A DNA stretch of 64,000 nucleotides from Argyresthia goedartella (GCA_949825045.1 OX463807.1:38894749-38958748), one strand, 5' to 3'; positions 20,971 to 32,560 are shown, numbered from the stretch's first letter. Translations and numbers: made by a program. Notes: a model not told the origin generated them from the sequence alone.

Positions 20971-22025
20971 TAGTTTTTTGAATTCTGACTTATCGCATTA
21001 TTCCTGTCACTTGAACTTTGCCCTGCCTCTGTATCTCCTGAACTATCATTGCCCCTCTGAAACCCTATTGCCTTGAAGCTAGGCTGAGGCTGCCTGCCTC
21101 TACCGCGAAAATAACCGCGACCGCGCGTCCCAAATTCGTTTCGCGCCTTCGTTCCCGCGTTATAATTATTCCTACGACTCACCGCGTTATAACGTATCGT
21201 ATTTACCCGCATAGCTCGATATTGCCCACGCATGTAGCTATTCCGCCTCACATTATTCGTATCCATAGGTTCCGAACCATGTATCGCACTTAATCCCCCA
21301 TCGACATTCCGTTCTAAATGCCGAAGGAATTCGACCGCATCACTTATAGACATTGCCTCTTTCCTAGCAAAAAACGCTACCTGAATATCACGCGGCAACT
21401 GTCTGAAAATCGTGTTGATTTTCTCCGTATCAGTAAACGGTATCGTAAGCTCATATATGCTATTCAATTGAGAGGCAAAGAATTCTTCCATACTTTGACC
21501 TTTCTTAGAATCAAACTTCGCAGTTAGGAATCTTTGCTTAATTAATTCCTGTTCATTATCACCCCAGAATACCTCTCTGAAATCTTTTTCAAAATCCGAA
21601 TAGGTTCGCCATGAGTCTCTGTATATGCTCATTCGAACTTTCGCAATTCCTACCAAACTATCCGTTGCCCATATCAAAGCCCTAGAACTATCTCCCGAGA
21701 CTTTAATATAAGCCTTTAAATCTCTTAAGAAAATCATCGGATTTTCCGAATTCCGCCCATCGAATGTCGGCAACTTCTGTGTCATTTTCACAATGCATGA
21801 TTGACGTTTTTCTACCGATTGTTCAAACGTCTCTAGTTCCTGTCTGTCAGTCTGTCTGTCCGAAGTCCTACTAGCATTGCTCGTGCTGGAACCCCTTTCC
21901 AAACTGTCTAATCTTTTCACTATTTCAGATAACAATTGCGTCACCTGCCCTGACGCCATTTCACTTGTGTGTGAAAGTGAATTTTGTGCTACCCGACTAC
22001 CGTTTTTCCTAGGCCGGCCGGCCAT
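20970..22025 (-). CDS. gag: Gypsy Gag
   Basis: This structural protein assembles the virus-like particle and binds the element RNA. It has 351 residues from the ATG at 22025 to a TAG at 20970-20972, which overlaps the first base of the pol GTG. The central part has the retrotransposon-gag pattern: KLPTFDGRNSENPMIFLRDL near 84-103, then DFEKDFREVFWG and QRFLTAKFDSKKGQSMEEFF. The C-terminal third is basic and rich in Arg, Asn and Gly (YFRGRGRQPQ) and contains no CX2CX4HX4C knuckle. RNA binding is therefore presumably through RG-rich sequence. An alanine/serine-rich N-terminus holds a short coiled-coil-like stretch (QLLSEIVKRLDSLE). No frame damage is visible. Confidence 0.88.
   Translation of the reverse strand: MAGRPRKNGSRVAQNSLSHTSEMASGQVTQLLSEIVKRLDSLERGSSTSNASRTSDRQTDRQELETFEQSVEKRQSCIVKMTQKLPTFDGRNSENPMIFLRDLKAYIKVSGDSSRALIWATDSLVGIAKVRMSIYRDSWRTYSDFEKDFREVFWGDNEQELIKQRFLTAKFDSKKGQSMEEFFASQLNSIYELTIPFTDTEKINTIFRQLPRDIQVAFFARKEAMSISDAVEFLRHLERNVDGGLSAIHGSEPMDTNNVRRNSYMRGQYRAMRVNTIRYNAVSRRNNYNAGTKARNEFGTRGRGYFRGRGRQPQPSFKAIGFQRGNDSSGDTEAGQSSSDRNNAISQNSKN
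20973..20979 (-). promoter_or_regulatory. -1 ribosomal frameshift heptamer A AAA AAC
   Basis: On the minus strand the last gag codons are TCA AAA AAC TAG. The heptamer AAAAAAC is the classic eukaryotic X XXY YYZ slippery sequence in the gag frame, directly abutting the gag stop. A -1 slip enters the pol frame (AAA AAA CTA GTG GAC), which is open upstream of its first listed codon. This would give a Gag-Pol fusion. A downstream pseudoknot has not been examined. Confidence 0.8.
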
Positions 22026-22214
22026 TATTCCTATTAAACCGCCGTAGCTCGTACAAAGAATTGTGAAAACAATGCCCCTTTTTGCTTATTTCTTATTTAC
22101 AAACTGAACTGTTTAAAATCGTTTCTACGTTGTGTTATTTTTAAAAGTAACGCGTTAGACCTTGATTCTTTTAGAATATCTAGGTATATCTAGGTATCAG
22201 ACTATCTAGGATAT
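22026..22214 (-). other. Gypsy 5' leader
   Basis: Untranslated segment between the primer-binding site and the gag ATG. No upstream gene. Confidence 0.6.
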
Positions 22215-22232
22215 CCTTCCGTCTCGGCACCA
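22215..22232 (-). promoter_or_regulatory. Gypsy primer-binding site
   Basis: Read on the minus strand, TGGTGCCGAGACGGAAGG begins six bases after the 5' LTR. TGG complements a tRNA CCA end. I could not match the remaining bases to a specific tRNA with confidence. Confidence 0.55.
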
Positions 22233-22238
22233 ATAATC

Positions 22239-24449
22239 TGTACCGGCACCAGGCTAAGGTCGTAGCCGCCGCTAACAGTAGCTATGATCGTCTATTCTTT
22301 CTATCCCAAAATGAGAGGACCCGATTCGGCTGTAAGTTTTGTAAGTAAGAATGATAAGTCTGAATTTCTCGTTCGTTGAGAAATTCGTTAGCGTACAATA
22401 GTCGAACGAAGTTTGGTTCAGAAGTTACAGTTTCTAGTTAGACAGAGAAAGCATATATGTCCGCGAGCCGGTAATTCGCATCAGTCAGCGGTGTATTGCG
22501 CCAAAACGATCGTTGTTATATTTTATGTGATGGCACCATCTGGTTTTTTGTATATATGAGCGCATTGGAACATCTTTTGTTTTAGTTTTAGTTTTAGTTT
22601 TAGTGATCGATCACAGTTATAGTATAGATATCCGTCGTAGTTTTACGACGTGAGTACTCAATGATATTTCATGTGCTCGCTAGTAGCGGCTTGTGGTGGT
22701 TCCAATTATATATTTGGTTCACGGCAATAACGATCCGAAAAGACCGGTTTACACAATTGCGATTTGAGTTCCGAAATGGGTTCTGAACTAGCGGTTACCT
22801 CAAAAGGTCCGTAACGTTTTGAAACCTTCAACTCTGCGCAATTTGAGCTGGATGTTATCGAAACGCAAGCATTATTGTTTTAGGATATCTAACCCACACC
22901 ATAGCGAAGTGCATAATTCGATAAATACCGAACTATGAATTCCACTAGCCGCAGCACGTCCTGGGCTGAGCCAAATCATATATACCGACTCAACTTACAC
23001 ATTAGATATCCAGCGAAATTTACATTTAATTTAAAAATGCAACTTGAATCCAATCTGACCCAAGGCAATGCAAAACACCTACCCGGACCTAAACAATGAA
23101 CTTTAGACTGTAAATTGATCTCTTCGCGCGTCCCCGATAACACTCAAATGTCAAAATATCAACAGGATATGTTATCTGTGTTGACACCGGTTTAACTTTG
23201 TTCTGAATTTGTTATTTCCATCCGCGGAACCTCATCGATCAAACAGTCTCCCTATGCCCTGACAACCTAGGTTTAGCCGCAACTAAACTCCTGTCTAGCC
23301 TAGTCTAAAACCTAGTGTTATACCACGTCCATTATCGACACCACTCGAAAATGGTTGAGTTTGATTTGAATGTGCTTGAATGTTTAACGACTGTGTGTGT
23401 GGGAATTTCAAAGCTCGCTAGTCGAAGGAATGAGGAGAGGATTAGCCCGCGAATATCCTAAGAGCCAATCCAGGAACCCTATGGTGAAGGAAAAAGGAAT
23501 TTAGGGTCGCTCCAAGCCCAGACTCAGACTCAGATAAATTGACTTAAAAGTTCTTTCCTAACGACCCAAGGATAGTTTTGGAATTAGGGGTAGGTTGATA
23601 TAAAGGTAGGAACCGAGGTATATCTCGGCGCTTCAGACACTCACGAAAACCCACTGAAACTTCGCAATCACAAATTCGTATAGTTCTGACGCGTAACACG
23701 GCAGACAAAAACTGTTTAGAACTCGTGAAGACGACTGTCACAGTAGCTAGACGCTGAGACTGAATGCTCTCCCCTCCCAGACCCTCGTATTTATATGCCC
23801 CACATGCGTCCTTTGCAAATACGCTCTGCCCAAGCGAAGCTTCTTATCACTAACTACACAGGGTCCAATTTCAACCATGCCATGCAGATCCGCCGTTCTA
23901 CAAATTGTGTGTACGCATATTCACTATGATCAACCGTAGGTTATCACTCAAATCATTTGGTACTGCCGATACACAGAATCTGTTGATCGCTGACCAATAA
24001 AAGCTTGTTGCGATTAATTAAGCATTACCCGACCGCTAGCTGCGCGTAGCAAAAGACCACTAGTATGATATTCAGAATAGAGGTGTCAGACTCTCCATAT
24101 CATACCTCAATCGCAATTGTATATTTGCAATCAACATAATAGCTTTCTCCGTATCGTTCCATAATAACCTTTCATTATTTAGTTATTCATAATTTTATTC
24201 ACCGCGCAGCCAAATCGGCTCTGATCTCTACACATGTCGCAGGAATGCGACAAAAAAACTTGACCTGAACTGAAATTCCACGAATGAACCCACGCGTCTT
24301 TTTTTTTTTTGCGAACTTTGCCAGTAAGCAACGCAAACCCCCAAACGTTATCTGAACCGATTCTCGTATTCAAAACAGCGCGGCGTTGGGCTAGCCCTCT
24401 ATCACGCAGAATGAAGTATCTAATGTACCGACTCTCGTGTACCATTACA
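22239..24449 (-). repeat. Gypsy 5' LTR
   Basis: A 2211-bp LTR, nearly identical to the copy at 14903-17114. Differences seen include an A/T change near 23058, C/T near 23084, and A/C near 23858. The T-run is one base shorter, and the terminus is an intact ACA. Confidence 0.93.
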
Positions 24450-24453
24450 CTCT

Positions 24454-25425
24454 AACCCTAAAATACCGCACCGTTATCGGACTAAAAGGGTTAAGTTACT
24501 TACATTATCACTACAACCAACTAAATGGCTCCCAAACCACCAAGCTCGAGGCCTGTACACGTTCTCTAATGAGCGTGCGGTCTCCCTAGCGATGTGCCGT
24601 ACACGATAACTTTGGGTACTTTGAAAAGTGCTGCCCCCATATGCAGTAACACAATTCCTCAGCAAAATCCAAGCTATTTATTTTAAAATGACCTTAAGTG
24701 AATGGGATAACTTTCACTGTTTAACATAAGACATATTCCGAATCCTGTCAAATTAAATGACAGTAAGTTTAAAGGACAGCTCGTGGAAAATAATCAAGTT
24801 CTGATTGGTCCAACATACATTTGAAGTTGGCGAACATCCTTCTAAATAGCTACAGCTACAAACCTGTCTTTTGGCAATCGTAAGTTAATTGCTTCATTAA
24901 AATGAGTCTCAGTTAGATAGTTACTAAACCTAATACTTATAAATCTATAAAAACCTAATTCTGAAGTAGAAATTGAATATTGCTTAGGGAAACAATCTCC
25001 ACGGGAGTAATTTAGGAACAACTGAAATATTTCTCAGAAATATCGGCAATTTTCTTCGATAATTACTTGTAATTGCCGCCTTTAGATGGAAGTAGACCCA
25101 ATTATGTTATTACTCAATTTCAACTTCATTTGATTCATGGTTTTCCCGAAATTTTCTCGGAAATATCCCGCTACATGTTGCCCACCCTGTCGCTGCCGAC
25201 CAATCACGGACTTCCACACCAACCAACCGCTAAATCTGGGATAATCCGGATTCTCTTAGGCCCGAATTCACATCTGGTGAGTAGCACTCAAACGCCACGT
25301 GTAATTAAACGCGCATACCTCTCACTACCCTACACAGGGTATCGTTATTAAGGTTCAGACAAAGTTTTAGGTATTTAATAGTGGAGGTTGTTCATTACGA
25401 TTCCGATTTACTGCTTATATAGTAG
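24454..25425. other. No confident gene; flank of the Gypsy insertion
   Basis: 24454-24530 may be the upstream part of the LINE-like remnant interrupted by the Gypsy. 24700-25400 contains no recognised product. One open frame at 25073-25351 has no identifiable motif. Confidence 0.35.
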
Positions 25426-26114
25426 TTTATCTACACACGTATCATAAACCCTCTTTACTGCGTCCAAAAACCGCACGTTACGATCAGCATAATGTTAAAC
25501 AACTTTGTTAAAACTCATTTCTTATCTGAATATTGAACATTATGACCATAATGTGTAAATTTTCTACATTCAAATTTCGAACGCCGACGCCCGCCTGCGT
25601 GCCGCCCCTACTTTGTATGTGAAGTTGGTACTACAGAACAACTCAATGCTACAATGTCGGTGAAAAATGCGGTTCCTGAACACATCAAAGAGAGCTTATG
25701 ATATGTGTGTAGATAAACTAGTGTATGTAACTGTACATAATAAAGCATTAAAACTCTCGAGTGATATTATTATGAAACTCGCCTTCGGCTTGTTTCATAG
25801 ACCCAGCTAAGCTCTCTTTGATGTGTTCAGGAACCGCATGTTTGACCGGCATTGTGGCATTGATCAATGCTCTGCAGTTGTTTAGCTTGTTCTGTAGTAC
25901 CAACTTCACAGACAAACTAGGGGCGGCACGTAGGCGGGTGTCGGCGTTCGAAATTTGAATGTCATAATTTGACAATTTTTTTGTACATTATGGTCATAAT
26001 GTACAAATTTTCAGATAAGAAATGAGTTTTTACCAAATAGATTTACATTATGCTGGTCTTAAAGTGCGGTGTTTAGACGCAGTAAAGAGGGTTTATGATA
26101 CGTGTGTAGATAAA
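25426..26114. mobile_element. Foldback element with ~275-bp inverted arms
   Basis: The left arm (25426-25698) and right arm (about 25812-26114) are diverged reverse complements. They start tttatctacacacg and end cgtgtgtagataaa. A 24-28-bp indel distinguishes the arms. The centre (25699-25811) contains another copy of the tgtgtgtagataaac phrase and the palindromic phrase gaaactcgccttcggctt. Each arm carries the same coding-like stretch (VPEHIKESL), in opposite directions. No transposase and no target duplication were resolved. Confidence 0.75.
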
Positions 26115-26154
26115 AATATAAACATCACTTTGCAGCTATACCCTGTATTGCATA

Positions 26155-26348
26155 GCATAATAAAGTTATTGATTTATTCATTCATTATAAATGTTGCATA
26201 TTTTTAGCCGACTCAAAAATATGAGGTTTCTCAATTCATCAAGAACTTTTAGGTTTTTTTATCGAAGTTTATAGCGATTTCTCGAAGATGGATGAAGCCA
26301 TTTTTTTATTATTGGCATAACAAAGTTATTGATTTATTCATTCATTAT
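26155..26348 (+). repeat. 160-bp tandem duplication, copy 1 and start of copy 2
   Basis: The unit gcataa.aaagttattgattt... starts at 26155 and again at 26315, an offset of 160 bp. Copy 2 is cut at 26348 by BEL-1 and resumes at 32842-32971 after it. Confidence 0.85.
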
Positions 26349-26619
26349 TGTCTAGGCGCCTGTTCAGAAACCACTCACGCCGCAAGGCGCATCCTTGCTA
26401 TCATTTTTTGTCAGGCGTCTTCAATTAGATATAACGCTTCACGCAGTGTGCTATCAAGCTACCTTCACATATTTTTATTCAACTAAATTTACTGTTTTGG
26501 ATTGCCTTTTGTGAGAACATTTCTGTTATAAAATTACTAAAATTCCATCATTAAAGTCTGCAAATCGGATTTGGGTTTCATTGGACCTCTAACGAAGCCC
26601 CATAGTGTCAGCGAAGACA
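26349..26619 (+). repeat. BEL-1 5' LTR
   Basis: 271 bp, TG...CA. It differs from the 3' LTR at three positions (in the tttttt(g/a)tcagg, cgct(t/c)cacg and acgaa(g/a)cccc contexts). Confidence 0.93.
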
Positions 26620-26624
26620 TAAAT

Positions 26625-26642
26625 TGGCGACCGTGACAGGAC
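26625..26642 (+). promoter_or_regulatory. BEL-1 primer-binding site for tRNA-Arg
   Basis: TGGCGACCGTGACAGGAC starts five bases after the LTR. It is, from memory of insect tRNA sequences, the exact 18-base complement of the CCA-bearing 3' end of tRNA-Arg(TCG). Confidence 0.8.
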
Positions 26643-27339
26643 CCTGCAGCTTTTGGAGAGAAGTCCTTCAAACAAAGGAAGGTGAAGTCAATGTCGAGAT
26701 AGAAGTCAAGAATCCAGGAGCTCCTTGGGCAGTAAAGCAGCTAAAGCTTTCCACCACTGCGAGTTCGTCACTTCAGATAAGTGCCCTGTTTTCCTTCAAA
26801 TTCCCATATAACCTAAATTGTCATACCGAAATATTCTTCCTATATCTCAGATTCACATACCCCAAATTTACCTCCTAAACTCCACTTGCGCGGTCCTAAA
26901 CTAATCTATATAACATCTACTATATGAGACAAACATATTTCACAAAATTTACTCATGTTTGAGTAGTAGTTAACGTTCATACAAAGGTTTAAATTACCAT
27001 ATTCTAGCTTAGACTTCACAACAATCATACTAAATACTATCTAAATTGGCTAAATTATACCTCAAATTCCCCAAATAATCTGTAAATACCCATTGTACCC
27101 ATTGTTTACGCAATTTCGCTGAATATTTTCAGGTTGTACAGAAGTTGACCTTTGTACCCTGCGAGTGGCCTACATATTGACAGCCGTGTTTCGTGGTATC
27201 CAGCTTCCTGGTCAACAGGTGACGCCGAGGGAGGAGCGTGAGATTGATTTCATTGATTATAAAGCCTAACTAAAGTTGTCATAGTTTAGGTGCGTTGCGT
27301 CATTAGTTTACAATCATATAGGTATAATAAATATCTATA
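26643..27339 (+). other. BEL-1 5' leader
   Basis: About 700 bp of AT-rich untranslated sequence before the gag-pol ATG at 27340 (context ataATGCCT). A short open frame at 26624-26878 has no recognisable product. Confidence 0.6.
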
Positions 27340-30300
27340 ATGCCTACCGTTTCTGATAACAAGAAGCTCATAAAAGGCCTAACGATAAAACGTAGCTCTG
27401 TCAAGGGACAGATTACTAAATTTAAAAATTATTTAACAAAAATTGCGGAACGCTCCCATTGGACGACCATTGAGACTGCCGAGCTAACTTTAAAGCTTAG
27501 CAAGCTTGAGGGTTTGTCAGCTAAATTTGATGACTTGCAGAGTCAAATTGAGGTCATAAATTTCGAAAATCTTGATGCAGAGGTTGATGAGCGAGACATT
27601 ATCGAGCAGGATTTGATTCATTGTATTGCACATGCAAAAAGTATTATCGATAAGCGAAATGAGATTAAATTAGACCAAGATAGACGTGCATCTATCTTCC
27701 AAGAAGCACAATGCAGTCTCGATCATCATTCTGAAGTCAAGCTGCCACAAATACAGATAGCAAAATTCAATGGTGCATATTTCCGTTGGCTCGAATTTCG
27801 CGACACATTTACCAATCTAATACACAAAAGCGAACGCATCTCTGCTATACAAAAGTTTCATTACCTTATCTCATATTTAGAAGGGGATGCGGCTCGTGTT
27901 ATCTCAAACATAGAGGTTTCATCAGATAATTATAATGATGCTTGGATACTGTTGTGTGACCGCTACAACAATAAGAGGCTACTTATTAATCACCATCTCA
28001 AGTCTTTATTTAACACACAGACACAAACTCGAGAGTCTGACACTGGGTTAAGATTTCTAGTAGACCACGTCACAAAGAACCTGCGGGCACTATCCAGCCT
28101 GGGCCAACCAACTGACAAGTGGGACCTCTTGATCATTTATATGATTTCAGCCAAGCTAGACAACCGTACCCTCATGAAATGGGAGGAGTACCGTAACGAT
28201 ATTGATGGCGATGTACCAACCCTAGATCAGTTTAATAAATTCCTGATTAATCGCGCAGATGTTTTAGAATCAATCTACCGTAACAAATCCGAATATAATG
28301 TAAATGATAAACCGCCATCTGCTCCATATATCGCTAATAAACATAACAATAATACAAAATCATTTGCAACGAACTTCAATAATCCTCAAGTATTCATATG
28401 CATTGTTTGTAGCCATAATCACAAAATTTATGACTGCCCTACTTTTAAAAGAATGACTATAGATGAAAGGCTTACTGAAGTCTCCAATTATAAATTGTGC
28501 TCAAATTGCTTAAGGCAAGGTCACCCTACACATAAATGTGTCATGGGGCCGTGTCGGGTTTGCCACAAAAGGCATAATAGCATGCTATGTAACCATAAAA
28601 ATAATTCAAATGACAATAACGTGGCTGCGACCACGGCCGGTAACTCCGAAGTTCTAACTAACTTCTCTAAGCAAAATTCAAATGAAATTCTCCTTTCTAC
28701 AGCGATGATTGAGGTGTCCAATCCTATAACCCAACAAACTGAAAGAGTGCGTGCTCTTTTAGATTGTGGCAGCCAATCATCGTTTATTACTAAATCATTA
28801 CAAAAAACTCTTAATTTACACACAAACCCTACCAAGCTAAACGTCGTAGGAATTGGCAACAGTATTGCGGACAAGGTGAAAGAAAGTTGTGTAGTACAGC
28901 TAAAGTCTACCAACTCTAGTTACAATGTGGTTCTTTCTTGCCTTGTCCTAAATGAACTGACAGGAGATCTACCAAAGGCTCAAATCGATATTCATCAACT
29001 GAACTTGCCTAAAGGCTTAATACTGGCAGATCCTGCATTTGATCAACCAGCTCCTATTCAAGTATTGATCGGGGCCGATATATTCTGGGACATCCTGAAA
29101 TCTCAACAAAAATCACTTGGTACTAACAATCCGAGGCTGCAAAACTCACATTTAGGTTGGTTAATCGCAGGAGCCATTTTAAATCCTAAAGTAATAAATA
29201 CTAACAAAATTAATTGCAATCATGCAAGAGTTTCTACTGATTTGACTAAAGAATCAGATATCGAAAATCTACTTCCTAAATTCTGGGAGCTAGAAGAACT
29301 ACCCTCAAAATCAGTCTTAAGTGAAGCCGAAAAATTATGTGAGCAACATTTTGTGTCTCACGTTTCACGCCTCAGTTCCGGCAGGTTTTACGTCAAGCTA
29401 CCTCTGCTTGATTCCCCGAACTGCCTAGGTGAGTCTTATTACCTAGCTAAAAAACGTCTATTCAATTTGGAGAAGCGTTTCAGAAAGGACCCTAACTTAA
29501 AATTGGAATATTCCAAATTTCTCAAAGAATACAGCGATTTAGGTCATCTTTCAGAATCCCCAACTTCTCAACCTAATCCATCTTATTTTCTGTGTCACCA
29601 CGCTGTTTTCAAACAAGACAGCGAATCCACCAAACTCCGAGTTGTGTTCGACGGTTCAGCCCCCACCACTTCTGGCTTTTCTATCAACGACCTCCAAATG
29701 GTAGGCCCCAATGTCCAAGACTCTCTTCTTTCCATACTGCTACGAGCGCGTCAGTATAAATATCTCCTAACTGGAGATATCGAAAAGATGTACCGACAGG
29801 TGCTCGTCAGTGAAAAGGATCGTGATCTTCAATTGATTTTATGGAGAGAGGACGAGTCTCAGCCTATCAAATCGTTGCGTTTGAATACTATCACTTATGG
29901 GACGGCAAGTGCTAGCTATTTGGCTACGCGTTGTCTTTGGCAGATGGGCGAGGAGTGTGATGATGAGCAAATAAAAACCATCATCCAAAAGGACTTTTAC
30001 GTCGATGACCTGATAACTGGTTGTGACGATGCTGAGCAATTAAAATACATTCTCAATTCAGTCACCAGCACCCTCAGTAAAGGCTGCTTTAAATTACGAA
30101 AGTTTAAAACCAATTTGCCATCCATATTCGAAAATTCTGAGTTAAATACACAAGAAAACTTAACACTCAGTGAATCCTCGAGCACTCTCGGATTGGGGTG
30201 GAGTCCCAATAAAGATACTCTAAATTTTCCTACTATAATTCCAAACAAAGATAATGCGATTACCAAACGCTCAATAATGTCTACATCATTCAGAATATTC

Positions 30301-32541
30301 AACCCACTGGGACTTTTAAGCCCGTGCATAATTAAACCCAAAATGCTACTACAAAAACTTTGGCAACAAAAACTCGACTGGGATCAGCCCGTCCCAAACG
30401 AAATCAAGATTTCTTGGTTAGAATTTCAAGATAATGTGCATGTACTGTCTGAAATAGAAATCCCAAGGCCCGTTGTATGTGACGCGCCATCACTAATTGA
30501 GATGCATTCCTTTAGCGATGCTTCGCTAAGCGCCTTTGGGGCCTGTGTCTATATCAGATCAATTAATAGTAACAATGAAGTAACAGTAAGGCTATTATGC
30601 GCCAATTCAAGGGTGACATCCTTGAAAACCACCACCATTCCACGCCTAGAGCTCTGCGCTGCACTACTCGCTGCTAGATTGTGCAATATTGTCAGAGAGT
30701 CGATTAGATACGAATTCAATCGCATAGTTCACTGGTCTGACTCCAGCACAGTCTTGGCTTGGTTGAAAGGTAGCCCCAGCAAACTAAAAGCATTTGTGGC
30801 TAATAGGGTGGGTGAGATCATCGAAAGTACCATACCGTCATCCTGGCATTACGTTCCCACGCACCAAAATCCTGCTGACTTGGTTTCCAGAGGCGTTTCG
30901 CCGACCAAGCTAATAAATTCAAGTTTGTGGTGGAATGGACCGAGCTTTTTACACCAAGATGAATCAAAGTTATCTTGGCCCATCTTAAAATCAAATGATA
31001 TTTCTCCTGACCTACCGGATGTGAGAGTTACAGTTTAGGTTGAAGAACTTGATCCAATAATTAAGTTTCAAAATTTCTCCAAATTAACCAAATTACAAAG
31101 AACATTTGCTTATGTAAAGCGATTTTTGTTCAACGTGAAAAATCCCAAGGACAGACGTATAGGTATTTTATCAGTAGACGAACTTAATGATTCCTTTAAT
31201 GTGCTCTGTACCAAGGCCCAACAAGAAAGTTTTTTACAAGAATATAAATTACTTTCTAAAAATCAGTCTATAAGCATGAAGTCAAAAATTCTACCCTTGA
31301 CACCATTCATTGATAAGGAAGGTTTATTAAGGGTCGGAGGTCGAATAGATGCCTCTGATTATACATATGAAAAGAAACACCCCATATTGTTAGACTCGTC
31401 ACACCATTTGTGTAAGCTCATCTTCGAAAATGAACACACTCGCAACATGCATGCTGGACCCCAGCTATTGTTGGCAACAGTAAGAGAATTTGTTTGGGCC
31501 GTTAATGGAAGACATCTCGCGCGTCGTATGGTCCACAACTGCGTGCGGTGCAGACGAGTACAAGGCAAAACTTTACAGCCAAAAATGGGAAATCTGCCGC
31601 CACAAAGAATAACCCCTGATTTTCCGTTCCAATCTGTAGGAGTGGATTTTGCTGGACCCTTCTTTATTTTAAATCGAAAGGGAAAGGGTGTCCGATCCAC
31701 TAAATGCTATTTGTGCCTCTTTGTATGCCTAAGATATAAGTGCTTGCATCTTGAGGCGGTATGCGATTTAAGTAAAGATGCGTTTATTATGACGTTACGT
31801 AGATTTGTCGCGCGCCGCGGTAAGCCAGCGGAAGTATTTTGTGATAATGGCCGGAATTTTGTGGCAGCTGCTAAAGAATTAACCTCTTTCATGAAGTGCA
31901 ACAACGAAATTATTTCTGACTTTGCCAGTCAAGAAGGCTTTAAATTCATTTTCACGCCTACCTACGCTCCTCACTTCGGTGGCATCTGGGAAGCTGGTGT
32001 GAAATCCGCAAAACACCATATAAAGCGTGTAATGGGAAATAGTCACCTAACTTTTGAAGAGATTTCTACTCTATTTGCGCAAGTGGAGGCGATCTTAAAC
32101 AGTCGTCCCTTGTGCCAAATTTCCTCATCCCCTAATGACCTCCTTTCCCTCTCCCCAGGGCACTTCCTCATTGGAAGACCACTCAATGCACTACCATCAC
32201 CGACTTTGGGAGACTACAAGGAGAGCCAGATGAATAGATATGCTCGCGTCGAAAGGCTCAGACAGCATTTTTGGCAAAGATGGCAACGCGAGTATATATC
32301 GGAACTGCAACAACGTACAAAATGGAAGGCAAACAAAGATAAGCTAAATATTGGCGATCTAGTTCTGATCCACGATGAAGCCGCCCCTCCGCTCTGCTGG
32401 CGTCTTGGTCGCGTGCTCCGGTTGTTCCCTGGACCAGATGGGATTTCCCGAGTCGCTGATGTAACGACGACCCGCGGAACATATCGAAGACCTCTAGTTC
32501 GTCTCTGCCCTTTACCAACGGAGCAAGATCTTCAGGGTTGA
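27340..32541 (+). pseudogene. BEL-1 Gag-Pol polyprotein with one in-frame stop
   Basis: A single frame runs from the ATG at 27340 to 32541. It is broken only by TAG at 31036-31038, between RNase H and integrase. Combined-frame positions follow. A Gag-like (DUF1759-type) domain covers about 130-320. Cys-His knuckles start at Cys354 (CIVCSHNHKIYDC, then CSNCLRQGHPTHKC). The aspartic protease has LLDCGSQSSF with Asp475. RT has LLTGDIEKMYRQV and YVDD at 887-890. RNase H starts with FSDAS (Asp1060). The integrase has Asp1436 (VDFAGPF), Asp1502 (FCDNGRNF) and Glu1551 (WEAGVK), 48 residues between the last two. The 471-codon block after the stop has no proper ATG at its beginning. Unless the TAG is read through, the integrase is not made. 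Confidence 0.92.
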
Positions 32542-32560
32542 AAGAACCTACCCTTTCAAC

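Larger units (their letters stand above)
14903..24449 (-). mobile_element. Ty3/Gypsy LTR retrotransposon, full length, young
   Basis: A 9547-bp element in minus orientation. LTRs of 2212 and 2211 bp begin TGTACC and end ATTATA/ATTACA on the plus strand. The 4-bp target duplication CTCT lies at 14899-14902 and 24450-24453. By eye the LTRs differ by four substitutions and one base in a T-run (about 0.2 percent), so insertion was recent. Order on the minus strand is LTR, primer site, gag, pol, polypurine tract, LTR. There is no envelope-like ORF; only about 400 bp lie between the end of pol and the 3' LTR. Confidence 0.95.

Noticed and set aside
25073..25351. A 92-codon plus-strand frame beginning MPPLDGSRPNYVITQFQLHL
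   Set aside because: No recognisable motif. Sequence around it is unassigned and no conserved pattern is visible.
28521..28913. A 130-codon minus-strand frame inside BEL-1
   Set aside because: Antisense shadow of the zinc-knuckle and protease region of gag-pol.
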